Of a DNA stretch of 64,000 nt, positions 42,399 to 52,299 are shown in pieces (position 1 is the stretch's first letter; each line of letters begins with the position of its first letter). Under the pieces are notes generated by a model, which saw only the letters and a program-made list of their open reading frames with translations, searched no databases and was not told where the DNA came from. The DNA lies in contig CAVUSV010000003.1 of NCBI GenBank assembly GCA_963744225.1, forward strand, positions 372,001 to 436,000. Direction: 5' to 3'. Origin of the DNA: Bog-473 sp963744225 (GTDB lineage Bacteria; Actinomycetota; Acidimicrobiia; Acidimicrobiales; RAAP-2). A program made the position numbers and the translations under genes.

Positions 42399-42427
42399 TT
42401 GGGAACCCAGCCCGGGGCGGCTACGCT
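42399..42427 (+). promoter_or_regulatory. rplY promoter
   Basis: TTGGGA (42399-42404) and TACGCT (42422-42427) with the ideal 17-bp spacer lie about 70 bp before rplY. The predicted leader of about 65 nt ends in a GAGGAG ribosome-binding site, so unlike several other genes here this transcript has a normal leader. Confidence 0.55.
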
Positions 42428-42498
42428 GGAATGCCGTCCGCCGGAAGCCCCGAAGGGCTGACCGCGCCCACCACTCTCGCCACCTGAGGAGATTCGCA

Positions 42499-43161
42499 AT
42501 GGCCGAAGTCGTACTTGCCGCCGAGGTCGGGCGCCCGATCGGCTCGCGCGCCGTCCGTCGCATGCGTCGCCAGGGGAAGATCCCCGCCGTGATCTACGGC
42601 CACGGGACAGACCCGTTGCCGGTCGCCGTGGTGGCCCGGGAACTGCGGGCTGCCCTTAACAGTGAGGCCGGCTCCAATCAGCTCCTGTCTCTCGACACCG
42701 GGTCGGGTACCTACCTGGCGCTGGCCCGAGACATGCAGCGGCACCCGGTGGCCCAGACCGTGACGCACGTCGACTTCGTCATCGTCCGGCGCGACGAGGT
42801 CATCAGCGCAGACGTGCCCATTACCTTGGTGGGCGAGGCGCTCGAGGTGCACCACGGCGACGGACTCGTGGAGCAGCAGATGTTCACGCTGCCCATCAAC
42901 GCACTGCCGACCGCCATCCCCTCGTCCATTGAGGTGGACGTGAGCGAGCTCACCATCGGCGGACAGGTGCGGGTGTCCGACCTCACGCTGCCGTCAGGGG
43001 TCACGACCGATGTCGACACTGATGCGGCGATCGTCATTGGGCAGCCGCCGCGGGTGGTCGCAGACGAGCAGGCCGAGGGCGAAGGCGAGGAGGGGGCCGA
43101 GGGAGAGGCCGCGGCCCAACCGACAGGGGAGGCACCCGAGACCGCGGGCGAAGAGGGCTAG
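42499..43161 (+). CDS. rplY: Large ribosomal subunit protein bL25 (CTC form)
   Basis: A 220-residue two-domain bL25. The 5S-rRNA-binding N-terminal domain (about 1-95) contains GSRAVRRMRRQGKIPAVIYG, and TL5/CTC domain 2 (about 96-185) contains VPITLVGEALEVHHGDGLVE. An acidic Glu/Ala-rich tail (186-220) is typical of actinobacteria. The ATG has GAGGAG 8 nt upstream. pth follows in the same frame, immediately after the stop. Confidence 0.95.
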   Translation: MAEVVLAAEVGRPIGSRAVRRMRRQGKIPAVIYGHGTDPLPVAVVARELRAALNSEAGSNQLLSLDTGSGTYLALARDMQRHPVAQTVTHVDFVIVRRDEVISADVPITLVGEALEVHHGDGLVEQQMFTLPINALPTAIPSSIEVDVSELTIGGQVRVSDLTLPSGVTTDVDTDAAIVIGQPPRVVADEQAEGEGEEGAEGEAAAQPTGEAPETAGEEG

Positions 43162-43164
43162 GCC

Positions 43165-43785
43165 CTGCGCCGCCCCTTCGCCCGGTCGGAGCGCCGGGGC
43201 ACCCCGGCCGACCTGCTGGTTGTCGGGCTGGGAAACCCTGGAGCGGAATACGCCGGCAGCCTGCACAATGCGGGGTCCGATGCGGTTGAGTTGCTGGCAC
43301 GCCGTCACGGTGCATCGTTGCGCGCCGAGAAGGGCACGCACTCCCGTGTGGCCGTGGCCACCGTGGGTGACCATCGGGTCGCCCTCGCCGTCCCGACCAC
43401 GTACATGAACGAGTCCGGCGCGGCCGTGCGCGCGTTGGCCAAGCGGTTCGGGATCACGGATGCGGGGTTCATCGTCGTCGTGCACGACGAGCTCGACTTG
43501 CCTCCGGGGACGGTGCGCCTCAAGGCCGGAGGTGGCCTGGCCGGGCACAACGGGCTTCGCTCCATTCAGTCTCACCTTCATTCATCCGACTTCCTCCGAG
43601 TGCGCATCGGCGTGGGCAAGCCGCCGAGCGCCGCCCAGGGGGCGTCCCATGTGCTGCGGCAACCACCGAGGGCGGTCCGCGAAGCCCTGGCGGTGGCCGT
43701 CGAGACGGCGGCGGATGCGGTCGAACGGATCCTCGACGACGGCATCGACGCCGCCATGCTGTGGTGTCACTCGTTGCCCACCTAG
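43165..43785 (+). CDS. pth: Peptidyl-tRNA hydrolase, apparent CTG start
   Basis: About 206 residues. Pth releases peptides from stalled peptidyl-tRNA. The catalytic set is complete: Asn in VVGLGNPGAEY, His in SLHNAGSD, Asn in TYMNESG, Asp in VVHDELDLPPG and Asn in GGLAGHNGLRSI. The puzzle is the start. The conserved N-terminus (DLLVVGLGNPG) lies in a frame with no ATG, GTG or TTG between the rplY stop (43161) and the core; the only plausible initiator is CTG at 43165. The first ordinary start (TTG 43291) would delete the active-site His. A lost start codon through a base error is the alternative. Confidence 0.85.
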   Translation: MRRPFARSERRGTPADLLVVGLGNPGAEYAGSLHNAGSDAVELLARRHGASLRAEKGTHSRVAVATVGDHRVALAVPTTYMNESGAAVRALAKRFGITDAGFIVVVHDELDLPPGTVRLKAGGGLAGHNGLRSIQSHLHSSDFLRVRIGVGKPPSAAQGASHVLRQPPRAVREALAVAVETAADAVERILDDGIDAAMLWCHSLPT

Positions 43786-43788
43786 CCG

Positions 43789-46700
43789 ATGACGTCCGTG
43801 ATCCCGACAACCCTGCAGGCCTCCCCGGGCAGCCTGGCCGCCGTTCCTCGACTGTTGCGCGCCGACGCGACCGTGGCGCTCTTGCTCGGCGCGGCGGACG
43901 CCACGGTCGCCGTGCCCGAGGCGGCGCAGGCAGTTGTGGCAGCCGCATTGGCGGCCTTCAGCGAACGGTCGCCACTGGTGGTGGTCACCGCCACGGGACT
44001 CGACGCCGAGCGCTTGGGTGACGACCTGACCTGCCTGATGGCGCCCGTTGGCGATGTCGAGGACACGGTGGTCGGTGCCCTCTCTGGACCCGTGACCGTG
44101 TTGCCCGCGTGGGAGACACTCCCCTTCGAGCGGGTCAGCCCCGAGACGGAGACGATGGGACACCGCCTCGCCGTGCTCCACGCGCTGACCGGTGTGCCGG
44201 ATCCCTCGCTGCCGGCACCACCCCGGGTGATCGTCACACCGGTCCGTGCCCTGCTCCAGCGGCTGGGCCCGCTGGAGGGACTCGCCCCAATCGTCATCCG
44301 TCCGGGGCAGCAGGTCGACACCGAGGCGTTGCTGTCCGAGCTGGTCGCCAAGGGCTACCGGCGCGAGCATCAGGTCGAACACCGGGGTGAGTTCGCCGTG
44401 CGCGGCGGTATCGTCGATGTCTTCCCCTCCACGGCTGACGTGCCGGCCCGTATCGACCTGTGGGGCGACGAGGTCGATCGCCTCACCGCCTTCGCCGTCA
44501 GCGACCAACGGTCGTCGCACGATCTGCAGGCCGTTGCCCTCTACGGCTGCCGAGAGCTCGTCGTCACCCCCGAGCTGCGTTCCGCGGCCGCGTCCCTGGC
44601 GACGCGCCGAACCTGGGGTACCGCGATGTGGGAGCGGTTGGAGCGCGGCGAACAGTTTGACGGCATGGAGTCGTGGCTTCCGTTCCTCGACAGCACCGAG
44701 CGCGTGCTGCCCGACTTACTCGGTGAGGCGGCGCAGGTGGTGCTCGTGGAGCCGCGCCGCATCCGAGACCGCGGTGCCCAGTTACTCGATGAGGAGGCCG
44801 CGCTCGCGGAGACGCTGGCGGCGACCTGGGGGGCGAAGGAGGGGGAGGAGGACAGCTTCCCGCGGCTCCACGTACCCTTCGAGCGTCTCCTCCGCGATTC
44901 CCGCGCCAGCGTCGCCGCGCTGCCTCCAGTCCCCGAGGGGCCCTCGGTGACGGCGTTGACGGTGCGCCGCTTCGAGCCGGTGGCAGGAGACCCAGCGCGG
45001 CTTGCCGCCGGGGTGTCCAGGCTCGTCGGTGACGGCTACGCCGTCACGCTGTGCGCCGCGACCGTTCCCGGCGCGGCGCGGCTTTCCGGCGCACTGGCCG
45101 AGGAGGGCATCCACGCCCCGGTGCTCGAGCGGGCTCCCGGCACCCCCGGGGTTTCCGTGGTGGCCGCCCCCATAACGAGCGGGTTCATCCTTCCCGACGC
45201 CAAGGTGGCGGTGCTCTCGGAGACCGATGTCACCGGGCGCAGGGTGCCGCACCGACGCGCTCGGCCGCGCGCCCGGGCGGCGGACGGATTCTTCGACGAC
45301 CTCGAGGCCGGGAGCTTCGTCGTCCACCGCCAGCACGGCGTGGCCCGCTTCGAGGGAGTCACGACGAGGACGATGGGGGGGACCACCCGGGACTACCTGA
45401 TCCTCCAGTATCGGGGCTCCGACCGCCTGTATCTGCCGGTGGAGCAGATCGCGGCGATCACGCCCTACAGCGGTGGCGAGTCGCCGACGCTGTCGAAGAT
45501 GGGTGGCGCCGACTGGCAGCGGACCCGGTCCAGGGCCCGCGCCGCCGCCGGCGAAGTCGCCGAAGAGCTCGTGCAGTTGTACCGGCGCCGGCTGGCGGTG
45601 CAGGGACACGCGTTCGGCCCTGACACGCCGTGGCAGGCGGAGATGGAGTCCTCGTTCGGTTTCGTCGAGACCGAGGACCAATTTGAAGGCGATCGCCGAC
45701 GTCAGGCGCGACATGGAAGAGCCCCGACCGATGGACCGCCTCGTCTGCGGCGACGTCGGGTTCGGCAAGACCGAGGTCGCCGTGCGGGCTGTATTCAAGG
45801 CGGTGCAGGACGGCACCCAAGCAGCGGTGCTGGCCCCGACAACGTTGTTGGCGAGTCAGCACGCCCAGACCTTCGCAGACCGCTACGCGCCGTATCCAGT
45901 GCGGGTGGAGCTGCTCAGTCGCTTCCTGTCGCCCGCCCAGCAGAGGGCTGTGGTGCAGGGTCTCGCCGACGGGAGTGTTGACGTGGTCATCGGGACGCAC
46001 CGTCTCTTGGCCCAAGACGTGCAGTTCAAGAAGCTCGGCCTCCTGGTTGTCGACGAGGAGCAGCGATTCGGGGTGTCGCACAAGGAGGCAGTGAAGCGCA
46101 TGGCCGAGGGCGTCGATGTGCTGACACTGACTGCGAGCCCGATCCCCCGTACGTTGGAGATGGCGCTGACCGGCATCCGGGACCTCTCCATGGTGAACAC
46201 CCCGCCAGCCGACCGCCGTCCGATTCTCACCTACGTCGGGGAGCAGGATGCCTCCGCGGTGAGCGAGGCGTTGCGGCGGGAGCTCCTACGCGAAGGCCAG
46301 GCCTTCTACGTGCACAACCGGGTCTCCGACATCGATCGTGTCGCCAGCGACCTGCGTGAGCTCGTCCCGGAGGCCAGGGTCGCGGTCGCGCACGGGCAGA
46401 TGGACGAGGGAACCCTCGAGACCGTCGTGCTCGACTTCTGGGAGCGACGCTACGACGTCCTGGTCTGTACGACCATCATCGAGTCGGGGATCGACATGCC
46501 CTCCGTCAACACGCTGATCGTGGACAGGGCGGATCTCCTCGGGCTGGGTCAGCTGCACCAGATCCGCGGCCGGGTGGGTCGCGGCGGGCAGCGGGCGTAC
46601 GCCTACCTCTTCCATCCCGCCGACCGTGTCCTCTCCGAGCAGGCCTACGAGAGGTTGCGGACGATCGGTGAGCACACCGAGCTCGGTTCCGGCTTCAAGA

Positions 46701-47329
46701 TCGCCATGCGCGACCTCGAGATCAGAGGGGCAGGGAACATCCTGGGCTCCGACCAGTCCGGGCACATCGCGGCGGTGGGTTACGACCTCTACGTCCAATT
46801 GGTAGCCGAAGCCGTGGCAGAGGCGAGGGGCGACGCCAGACCCGCTCCCCCGACGGTCTCCATCGATGTCCCCGGGGACGCCCATCTGCCCAAGGACTAT
46901 GTGGCCGCCGAGGATGCCCGGCTCGAGGCATACCGCCGTCTGGCGTCGGCGACCTCCCTCGCGGACGTGGACGACATTGGCGTCGAGTGGGCGGACCGTT
47001 ATGGTCCGTTGCCCACTCCCGCCCAGGGACTGCTGGCGCTGGCACGGCTGCGGGCCAGCGCGATGGCCCGCCGGATTGGGGAGATCGCCATGAGCTCGGT
47101 CCGACCCGGCGGCGTGCGCCAGCCCGTCGTTCGGGTGTCCCCGGTCACGCTGCCGGCCAGCGCCCAAGTGCGGCTGCGACGACTGGTGCCCGGTGCGACC
47201 TACCGCGAGGAGCTCGCACAGCTGCTGGTCCCAATTGTCAACGGGAAACCGGCCGCCGACGTCGTGCGCGGCGTGATCGAGGACCTGATTCCGTTGGGTG
47301 ATTCCGGAACCGACGGGGACAGCTTGTAG
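43789..47329 (+). CDS. mfd: Transcription-repair coupling factor (one frameshift)
   Basis: About 1179 residues. Mfd removes stalled RNA polymerase and recruits UvrA. Recognised parts are the UvrB-like N-terminus (FRGGIVDVFPS-like FAVRGGIVDVFPS about 204-216), the RNA-polymerase-interacting domain (GSFVVHRQHGVARFEGV), and the RecG-type helicase with Walker A GDVGFGKTE, DEEQ box VVDEEQRFG, TASPIPRTLEMAL and IIESGIDMP. The frame breaks at 45681-45690: an extra T in CAATTTGAAGG separates ETEDQ from LKAIADVRRDME. Removing it restores one continuous protein. Every helicase motif is intact, so an assembly error is most likely. Confidence 0.92.
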
Positions 47330-47341
47330 CATGCGCGGCGC

Positions 47342-48463
47342 ATGAAACGGCTCATCGTCCTCCTCATCGTTCTCGCTGGTGGCCTGGCCGCGGCGGCGCT
47401 CTTGTTGCCCACCAATGCGGCGGTGGTCAACGGGACCGGGATCAGTCAGCAGTCGCTCAACTCCGACGTCAATGCGATCGCCGGAAGCCCTCCCTATCAG
47501 TGCTACTTGAACTCCCAGGACTACCTGTCGTCGAACGGCGCCGCGTCGCTTCCGCCGGTCGCCGGTGCCGGCACGACCCAGAACGCCGGCGAGCACTCCA
47601 GTGCGAACAGTGGGTTCGTTGCCACCTACCTCGACACCCAGATAGGTCACCAGCTCGTCCAACAGATCGCCGATCAGCGGAACGTGACGGTGACGCCGGC
47701 ACAATTGGCCGATGCCCGGGCCGCGTACACGAACCAGATCAGCCAAGTCATGAACGCCACCGCGCAGACGCAGAACCCACGGCTCACCTGCGGGACGGCC
47801 GTACCCCTCACCGGTCCTGAGATTCTGCAGACCATGCCGCTGTCATTCGTCAATGCGGAGGTCGAGTTCCTGGCCACGGCCAGCGTGTTGCAGGAGCAAC
47901 TCTCCGGGATCGGCTCCAGCGACGCAGCCCTCTTCACGTATTTCACACGACATCCTTCGAAGTTTGACCGCGTCTGTGTCACGGTGGCCGGGTTCTCCAC
48001 GCAGGCTGAGGCGACTGCGGCGGAGGCCAAGGTCGCGTTCGGATCGCCGTTCGCGCAGGTCGCCAGTCAGGCACAGGGTGGCCCGCGTGGGTGTGCCGTG
48101 CTGTCGGTCTTCGCGAACCAGTTGCCGTCGACGGCCAATCTCCAGAGCCTCCCAGTCAACGCCGTCTCCGCACCGATCTCCGCTGGAGGCGGCTATCTCC
48201 TGCTCCAGTTCACCTCGCGGACTCCTTCGACCTTCTCGGCCGCACGGTCCTACGTGGAGCAAGCGGTCCAGCAGGCCGGAGCCGCGTCGACGCAGAGGGC
48301 CATCACGGCGGCCGAGCGCCGCGCCTCGGTCACCGTTGACCCGCGCTACGGCGTTTGGGTCCCCGTTCAGGCTTCCGTCTTCACGCCCTTCACGCCCCAT
48401 ACGTCAGACGTGTTGAATCCTTCGGCGAACACTGCGTCGTCGGCCAGCTCGCTCAGCGGCTGA
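47342..48463 (+). CDS. SurA/PpiC-like secreted chaperone-type protein
   Basis: A 373-residue exported protein. The N-terminal signal segment is KRLIVLLIVLAGGLAAAALLL, uncleaved or cleaved near Ala. It is followed by the SurA N-terminal-type segment AAVVNGTGISQQSLNSDV and a long helical part. The region from about 205 to 300 resembles a degenerate parvulin domain: FDRVCVTVAGFSTQAEATAA then FAQVASQ. The usual parvulin catalytic residues are not clear, so it may be a chaperone without isomerase activity. Actinobacteria often carry such a gene between mfd and mazG. It starts 12 bp after mfd. Confidence 0.72.
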   Translation: MKRLIVLLIVLAGGLAAAALLLPTNAAVVNGTGISQQSLNSDVNAIAGSPPYQCYLNSQDYLSSNGAASLPPVAGAGTTQNAGEHSSANSGFVATYLDTQIGHQLVQQIADQRNVTVTPAQLADARAAYTNQISQVMNATAQTQNPRLTCGTAVPLTGPEILQTMPLSFVNAEVEFLATASVLQEQLSGIGSSDAALFTYFTRHPSKFDRVCVTVAGFSTQAEATAAEAKVAFGSPFAQVASQAQGGPRGCAVLSVFANQLPSTANLQSLPVNAVSAPISAGGGYLLLQFTSRTPSTFSAARSYVEQAVQQAGAASTQRAITAAERRASVTVDPRYGVWVPVQASVFTPFTPHTSDVLNPSANTASSASSLSG

Positions 48464-48465
48464 CG

Positions 48466-49913
48466 GTGGCAGAGCGTCGTCCCCAGGTGAAGGTGGTGGG
48501 GCTCGGGCCTGCCGGCACCGACCACCTGGGTGCCGGCGTGGCCGCACTTCTGGCTGGTCACCACGAGCGCGCCTACTTCCGCACGGCCCGCCATCCTGCG
48601 GCGGCCCGCTTCGGGAACGTGGACGCCTTCGACGACCTCTATGAATCCGCCGTGACGTTCGACGAGGTGTACCTCGGGATCGTTGAGGCGCTCGTGTCGG
48701 CGGCGCTGGACGCGGCACCGGAGGCGGTCATCTACGCCGTGCCCGGGTCTCCGCTCGTGGCCGAGCGCAGCGTCGAGCTTTTGCGCGCCGACAACCGTGT
48801 GGAGGTGACGCTCGTCCCGGCACTCTCGTTCTTGGACCTCGCCTGGGCGGCGCTCGGGATCGACCCTCTGGCCGCGGGGATCCGGCTCATCGATGCGAGC
48901 GACTTCGGATCGGTGGCGGCGCGCGAGCGGGGCCCCTTCCTGGTGGCCCAGTGCTGGTCGCGCCAGACGCTCTCCGAAGTCAAGCTCTCCGTCCCCGATG
49001 ACGCCGGTCGGTCGCTGCCCCGACCGGTGATTCTGCACCACCTGGGGCTCGAGGACGAGAGGGTGGCCGAGGTCGACTGGTGGGAGCTCGACCGAACCGT
49101 GGAACCTGACCACCTCACCTCGCTCTATGTCCCCGCGCTCGGGTGGCCCCTGGGCACCTCCGCCGGTGGGGAGGTGGCGAGACTCGTCGCTCTCATGGAC
49201 ACACTGCGGGAGCGCTGCCCATGGGACCGGGCACAGACACACGCGTCACTGATGCCCCACCTCGTCGAGGAGTGCTACGAGGTCCTCGACGCCCTCTCGC
49301 TCCTCCATGGGGAGGTCGACAGAGCCAGCGCGTACGCGCACTTGGAGGAGGAGCTGGGAGACCTGCTGTTCCAGATCGTGTTCCATGCCCGCTTAGCTGA
49401 CGAATCGGGTCAGTTCGATCTGGCGGACGTCGCCGCGGCGTCCACGACAAGCTCGTGCACCGCCACCCGCACGTGTTCGGCGACGTGGAGGCCGACAGCG
49501 CGGACCAAGTGGTATCGAACTGGGAGGCCATCAAGAAGAGAGAGAAGGGCAGGACCAGCATCACCGAAGGCATCCCGGCCGGCCTGCCCGCGCTGATGCT
49601 CACGAGCAAGTTGGTGCGCAAGGCACGGTCGGTCGGCCTCGAGCCTCACGATGTGTCCGATGCCCAGACGTCGGCTGCGCTGGCGTCGCTCGCCGAACGG
49701 GCGGCGGCCCGCGACCCGCACCCAGACGACCCGCTGACGGGCGAGGGCCGCCACGTGGACCGGGAAGTGGGCCAGGTGCTCTTCGCAGTGGCCGGCCTCG
49801 CGCAACGTCTCGGCGTTGACGCGGAACAGGCGTTGCGCGAGCGTGCTCTCTCATTGCGGGCTGAGATTCTCGCGGCCGAAGGCGTCCCCGATGAGCAGGG
49901 AGGCGACCGCTAA
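48466..49913 (+). CDS. mazG: Fused TP-methylase/MazG nucleotide pyrophosphohydrolase (one frameshift)
   Basis: About 482 residues, the size of Bacillus YabN. The N-terminal half (about 1-220) is a tetrapyrrole-methylase-like domain: VKVVGLGPAGTDHLG, YAVPGSPLVAERSVELL. The C-terminal half is a MazG domain: LRERCPWDRAQTHASLMPHL, EECYEVLDAL (metal-binding E-E-x-x-E), EELGDLLFQIVFHA, then HRHPHVFGDV. The two sides of about 49433-49442 are in different frames; one missing G in GCCGCGGCGTCC would restore AAGVHDKLVHRHPHVF. MazG cleaves abnormal NTPs or modulates ppGpp-linked pools; the methylase-like half has no known substrate. Confidence 0.85.
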
Positions 49914-49961
49914 CGTTGTGCCCCGGTGTCCTACCAGGGAAGGCACCCAAGGAGCGAAGTC

Positions 49962-51263
49962 GTGAGCACCATTGAGCACGTGATCGGGCGCGAGGTCCTT
50001 GACTCCCGCGGCAACCCGACCGTGGAGGCGGAGGTCCTGCTGGACTCGGGCGCCCGAGGCCGTGCCATCGCCCCGTCCGGCGCCTCGACCGGCATCCGTG
50101 AGGCCGTGGAGCTACGCGACGGCGGCGACCGGTTCTCGGGGAAGGGCGTGCAACGCGCCGTGGGCCACGTCAACGGCGAGATCGCGGATGCGCTACGCGG
50201 GTTCGATGCCCTGGACCAACGGGGTGTCGACCTCGCCATGATCGACCTCGACGGGACGCCCGACAAGGGGCGGCTGGGTGCCAATGCGATCCTCGCTGTC
50301 TCCCTGGCCAACGCCAAGGCGATCGCGGACGACCTCGAGATCCCGCTCTACCGCTCCATCGGCGGCACCAACGCTCACGCGCTGCCCGTTCCGATGCTGA
50401 ATGTCTTGAACGGAGGGGCCCATGCCAAGAACTCCATCGACTTCCAGGAGTTCATGCTCATGCCCGTTGGCGCCGGCTCGTTCAGTGAGGCGTTGCGCTG
50501 GGGTACAGAGACCTATCACGTGTTGCGCTCCGTCCTGAACGAGCGGGGCCTTCCCACCGCCGTGGGTGACGAAGGCGGCTTTGCTCCCGACCTCCCGCAC
50601 AACGAGGACGCGGTCAGGCTCCTGGTGGAGGCGATCGAGCTGGCAGGCCGCGTGCCGGGCGAGGAGATCGCGCTCGCGCTCGACCCTGCGACCAGTGAGC
50701 TCTGGGACGACGGGTCCTACGTGCTGGAAGGAGAAGGGCGGACGCTTTCCTCTGCGGAGCTCGTGGACTACTGGGTGGACCTGGTCGACCGTTACCCGAT
50801 CGTGTCGATTGAGGATGGGATGGCCGAAGACGACTGGGACGGCTGGGCGGCCCACACCAAGGCGTTGGGCGGACGGATCCAGCTCGTGGGAGACGACGTG
50901 TTCGTCACCAATGTCGAGCTCCTCGAGCGCGGCATCCGCGATGGGGTGGCCAACGCCATCCTCGTCAAGCTCAACCAGATCGGGACTCTCACGGAGACGC
51001 TCGAGACGGTGGCGTTGGCCAACCGGGCCTCCTACGCAACGGTGATCTCGCACCGCTCGGGTGAGACCGAGGACACAACGATCGCCGACCTGGCGGTCGC
51101 AGTCAACGCGGGACAGATCAAGACGGGAGCACCAGCCCGATCGGATCGGGTGGCCAAGTACAACCAGCTGCTCCGGATAGAAGAGGATCTCGGCGAATCG
51201 GCGGGCTTCCCCGGACGTGCCGCGCTCTCGGGCAAGGGAGGCATCGGCCATGGCGCGGGCTAG
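49962..51263 (+). CDS. eno: Enolase
   Basis: A 433-residue glycolytic enolase. The N-terminal VIGREVLDSRGNPTVEAEV, GASTGIREAVELRDG, the substrate-loop VLNGGAHAKNSIDFQEFM, GDEGGFAPDL, metal ligands in SIEDGMAEDDWDGW and VGDDVFVTN, the catalytic Lys in LVKLNQIGTLTET, and the signature ISHRSGETEDTTIADLAV are all present. GTG 49962 follows AAGGAG by 8 nt. The end overlaps ftsB by 14 bp. The order mazG-eno-ftsB is conserved in actinobacteria. Confidence 0.97.
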   Translation: MSTIEHVIGREVLDSRGNPTVEAEVLLDSGARGRAIAPSGASTGIREAVELRDGGDRFSGKGVQRAVGHVNGEIADALRGFDALDQRGVDLAMIDLDGTPDKGRLGANAILAVSLANAKAIADDLEIPLYRSIGGTNAHALPVPMLNVLNGGAHAKNSIDFQEFMLMPVGAGSFSEALRWGTETYHVLRSVLNERGLPTAVGDEGGFAPDLPHNEDAVRLLVEAIELAGRVPGEEIALALDPATSELWDDGSYVLEGEGRTLSSAELVDYWVDLVDRYPIVSIEDGMAEDDWDGWAAHTKALGGRIQLVGDDVFVTNVELLERGIRDGVANAILVKLNQIGTLTETLETVALANRASYATVISHRSGETEDTTIADLAVAVNAGQIKTGAPARSDRVAKYNQLLRIEEDLGESAGFPGRAALSGKGGIGHGAG

Positions 51264-51786
51264 ACGTACGGCGCGACCACACGGCGCCCGCCGCACGACG
51301 GCGGACGGGTCCCCCGTCCGGGCGCGGTTGATGCTCCTCGGCGCCGTCGTCATCTCGGCCGTCGTCCTCTTCGCCTGGTTCCCGGCCGGCTCACTGCTCA
51401 GCCAGCGGTCCAGCCTGGCCGCGAACGAGGCTCAGCTCGCCGCGCTGCACAAGCAGGACGCCGCCCTGGCACAGGAGAAGAAGAACCTCAGCGCCGCCGG
51501 AGAGATCGGTCGGATCGCCCGCGAGCAGTACCAACTTGTTGCCCCGGGCCAACAGGCATACCAGGTGCTCCCACCCTCGGGCGCCGCCGCCGCCCGTACC
51601 CCGTACGCCGGCGATCCGGGTTCTGCCGGACCGGTCACCCCGTCCGCCACACCCGAGCTGCCACCCGGCGGCGTCACCACGACAACGACGCCGGCTGCTG
51701 CATCTCGCGGAGCCACCATTGGAAACACCCAGTCAGGTTCCGGCTTCTTGTCGCGCATGGTGCACTCCCTCGAATTCTGGCGTTGA
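51250..51786 (+). CDS. ftsB: FtsB/DivIC-like septum formation initiator
   Basis: A 178-residue bitopic membrane protein. A basic cytoplasmic N-terminus (1-30), one membrane helix (about 32-53) and a leucine-zipper-like coiled coil (SSLAANEAQLAALHKQDAAL) are followed by the conserved GRIAREQYQLVAPGQQAYQV. A Pro/Thr-rich tail (about 115-165) ends in an amphipathic helix. It is part of the FtsQ-FtsL-FtsB divisome link. ATG 51250 has GGGAGG upstream and lies inside the eno 3' end, so the genes are coupled. Confidence 0.85.
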   Translation: MARARRTARPHGARRTTADGSPVRARLMLLGAVVISAVVLFAWFPAGSLLSQRSSLAANEAQLAALHKQDAALAQEKKNLSAAGEIGRIAREQYQLVAPGQQAYQVLPPSGAAAARTPYAGDPGSAGPVTPSATPELPPGGVTTTTTPAAASRGATIGNTQSGSGFLSRMVHSLEFWR

Positions 51787-52268
51787 TGAACCTGATGCAC
51801 GCGCAAGAGGCGCGACGGAGCGACGACAACGAGGTGGTGGCGAAGCTGTTGGGCCGCGACCCTGGCGGGGCCTTCACCGTTGCGGTCCGTCGCGCCGACG
51901 GCAGTCCCGTGGTGATCATCAACGAGCCCTTCTTCCGCGATGGCACTCCGATGCCGACTCGGTACTGGCTCGTGGACCCCGAGCTCCGTGCACTCGTCGG
52001 GGGGCTGGAAGCGGCTGGCGGGGTGCGGGAGGCGGAAGAGCAGGTGGATACGGCGGCGCTCGCCGACTGCCACCGCCGTTACGCGGCGGAGAGGGACGCG
52101 CAGATCGGACCGGGCCGGATCGGGCCGCGCCCCAGTGGGGGCGTCGGCGGCACCCGGCTGGGGGTCAAGTGCCTCCATGCGCACCTGGCCTGGTGGCTCG
52201 CCGGAGGTGACGACCCGGTGGGGTCGTGGGCGGCGGATCGGCTCGGATTGACGCGCTCGTCGGTGTGA
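51786..52268 (+). CDS. DUF501-family protein
   Basis: A 160-residue protein with the DUF501 blocks VAKLLGRDPGGAFTVAVR, PVVIINEPFFRDGTPMPTRYWL and GVKCLHAHLAWWLAGGDDPVG; the Cys-His pair in KCLHAH is invariant in the family as far as I recall. Function is unknown; it nearly always sits between ftsB and ppx in actinobacteria. The start overlaps the ftsB stop. Confidence 0.87.
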   Translation: MNLMHAQEARRSDDNEVVAKLLGRDPGGAFTVAVRRADGSPVVIINEPFFRDGTPMPTRYWLVDPELRALVGGLEAAGGVREAEEQVDTAALADCHRRYAAERDAQIGPGRIGPRPSGGVGGTRLGVKCLHAHLAWWLAGGDDPVGSWAADRLGLTRSSV

Positions 52269-52299
52269 TCTCCACTCACGTTCTGTGAGACTCGGCGCC

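Noticed and set aside
46286..47746. 486-codon minus-strand open frame opposite mfd
   Set aside because: It overlaps proven helicase motifs of mfd and has no domain signature of its own.
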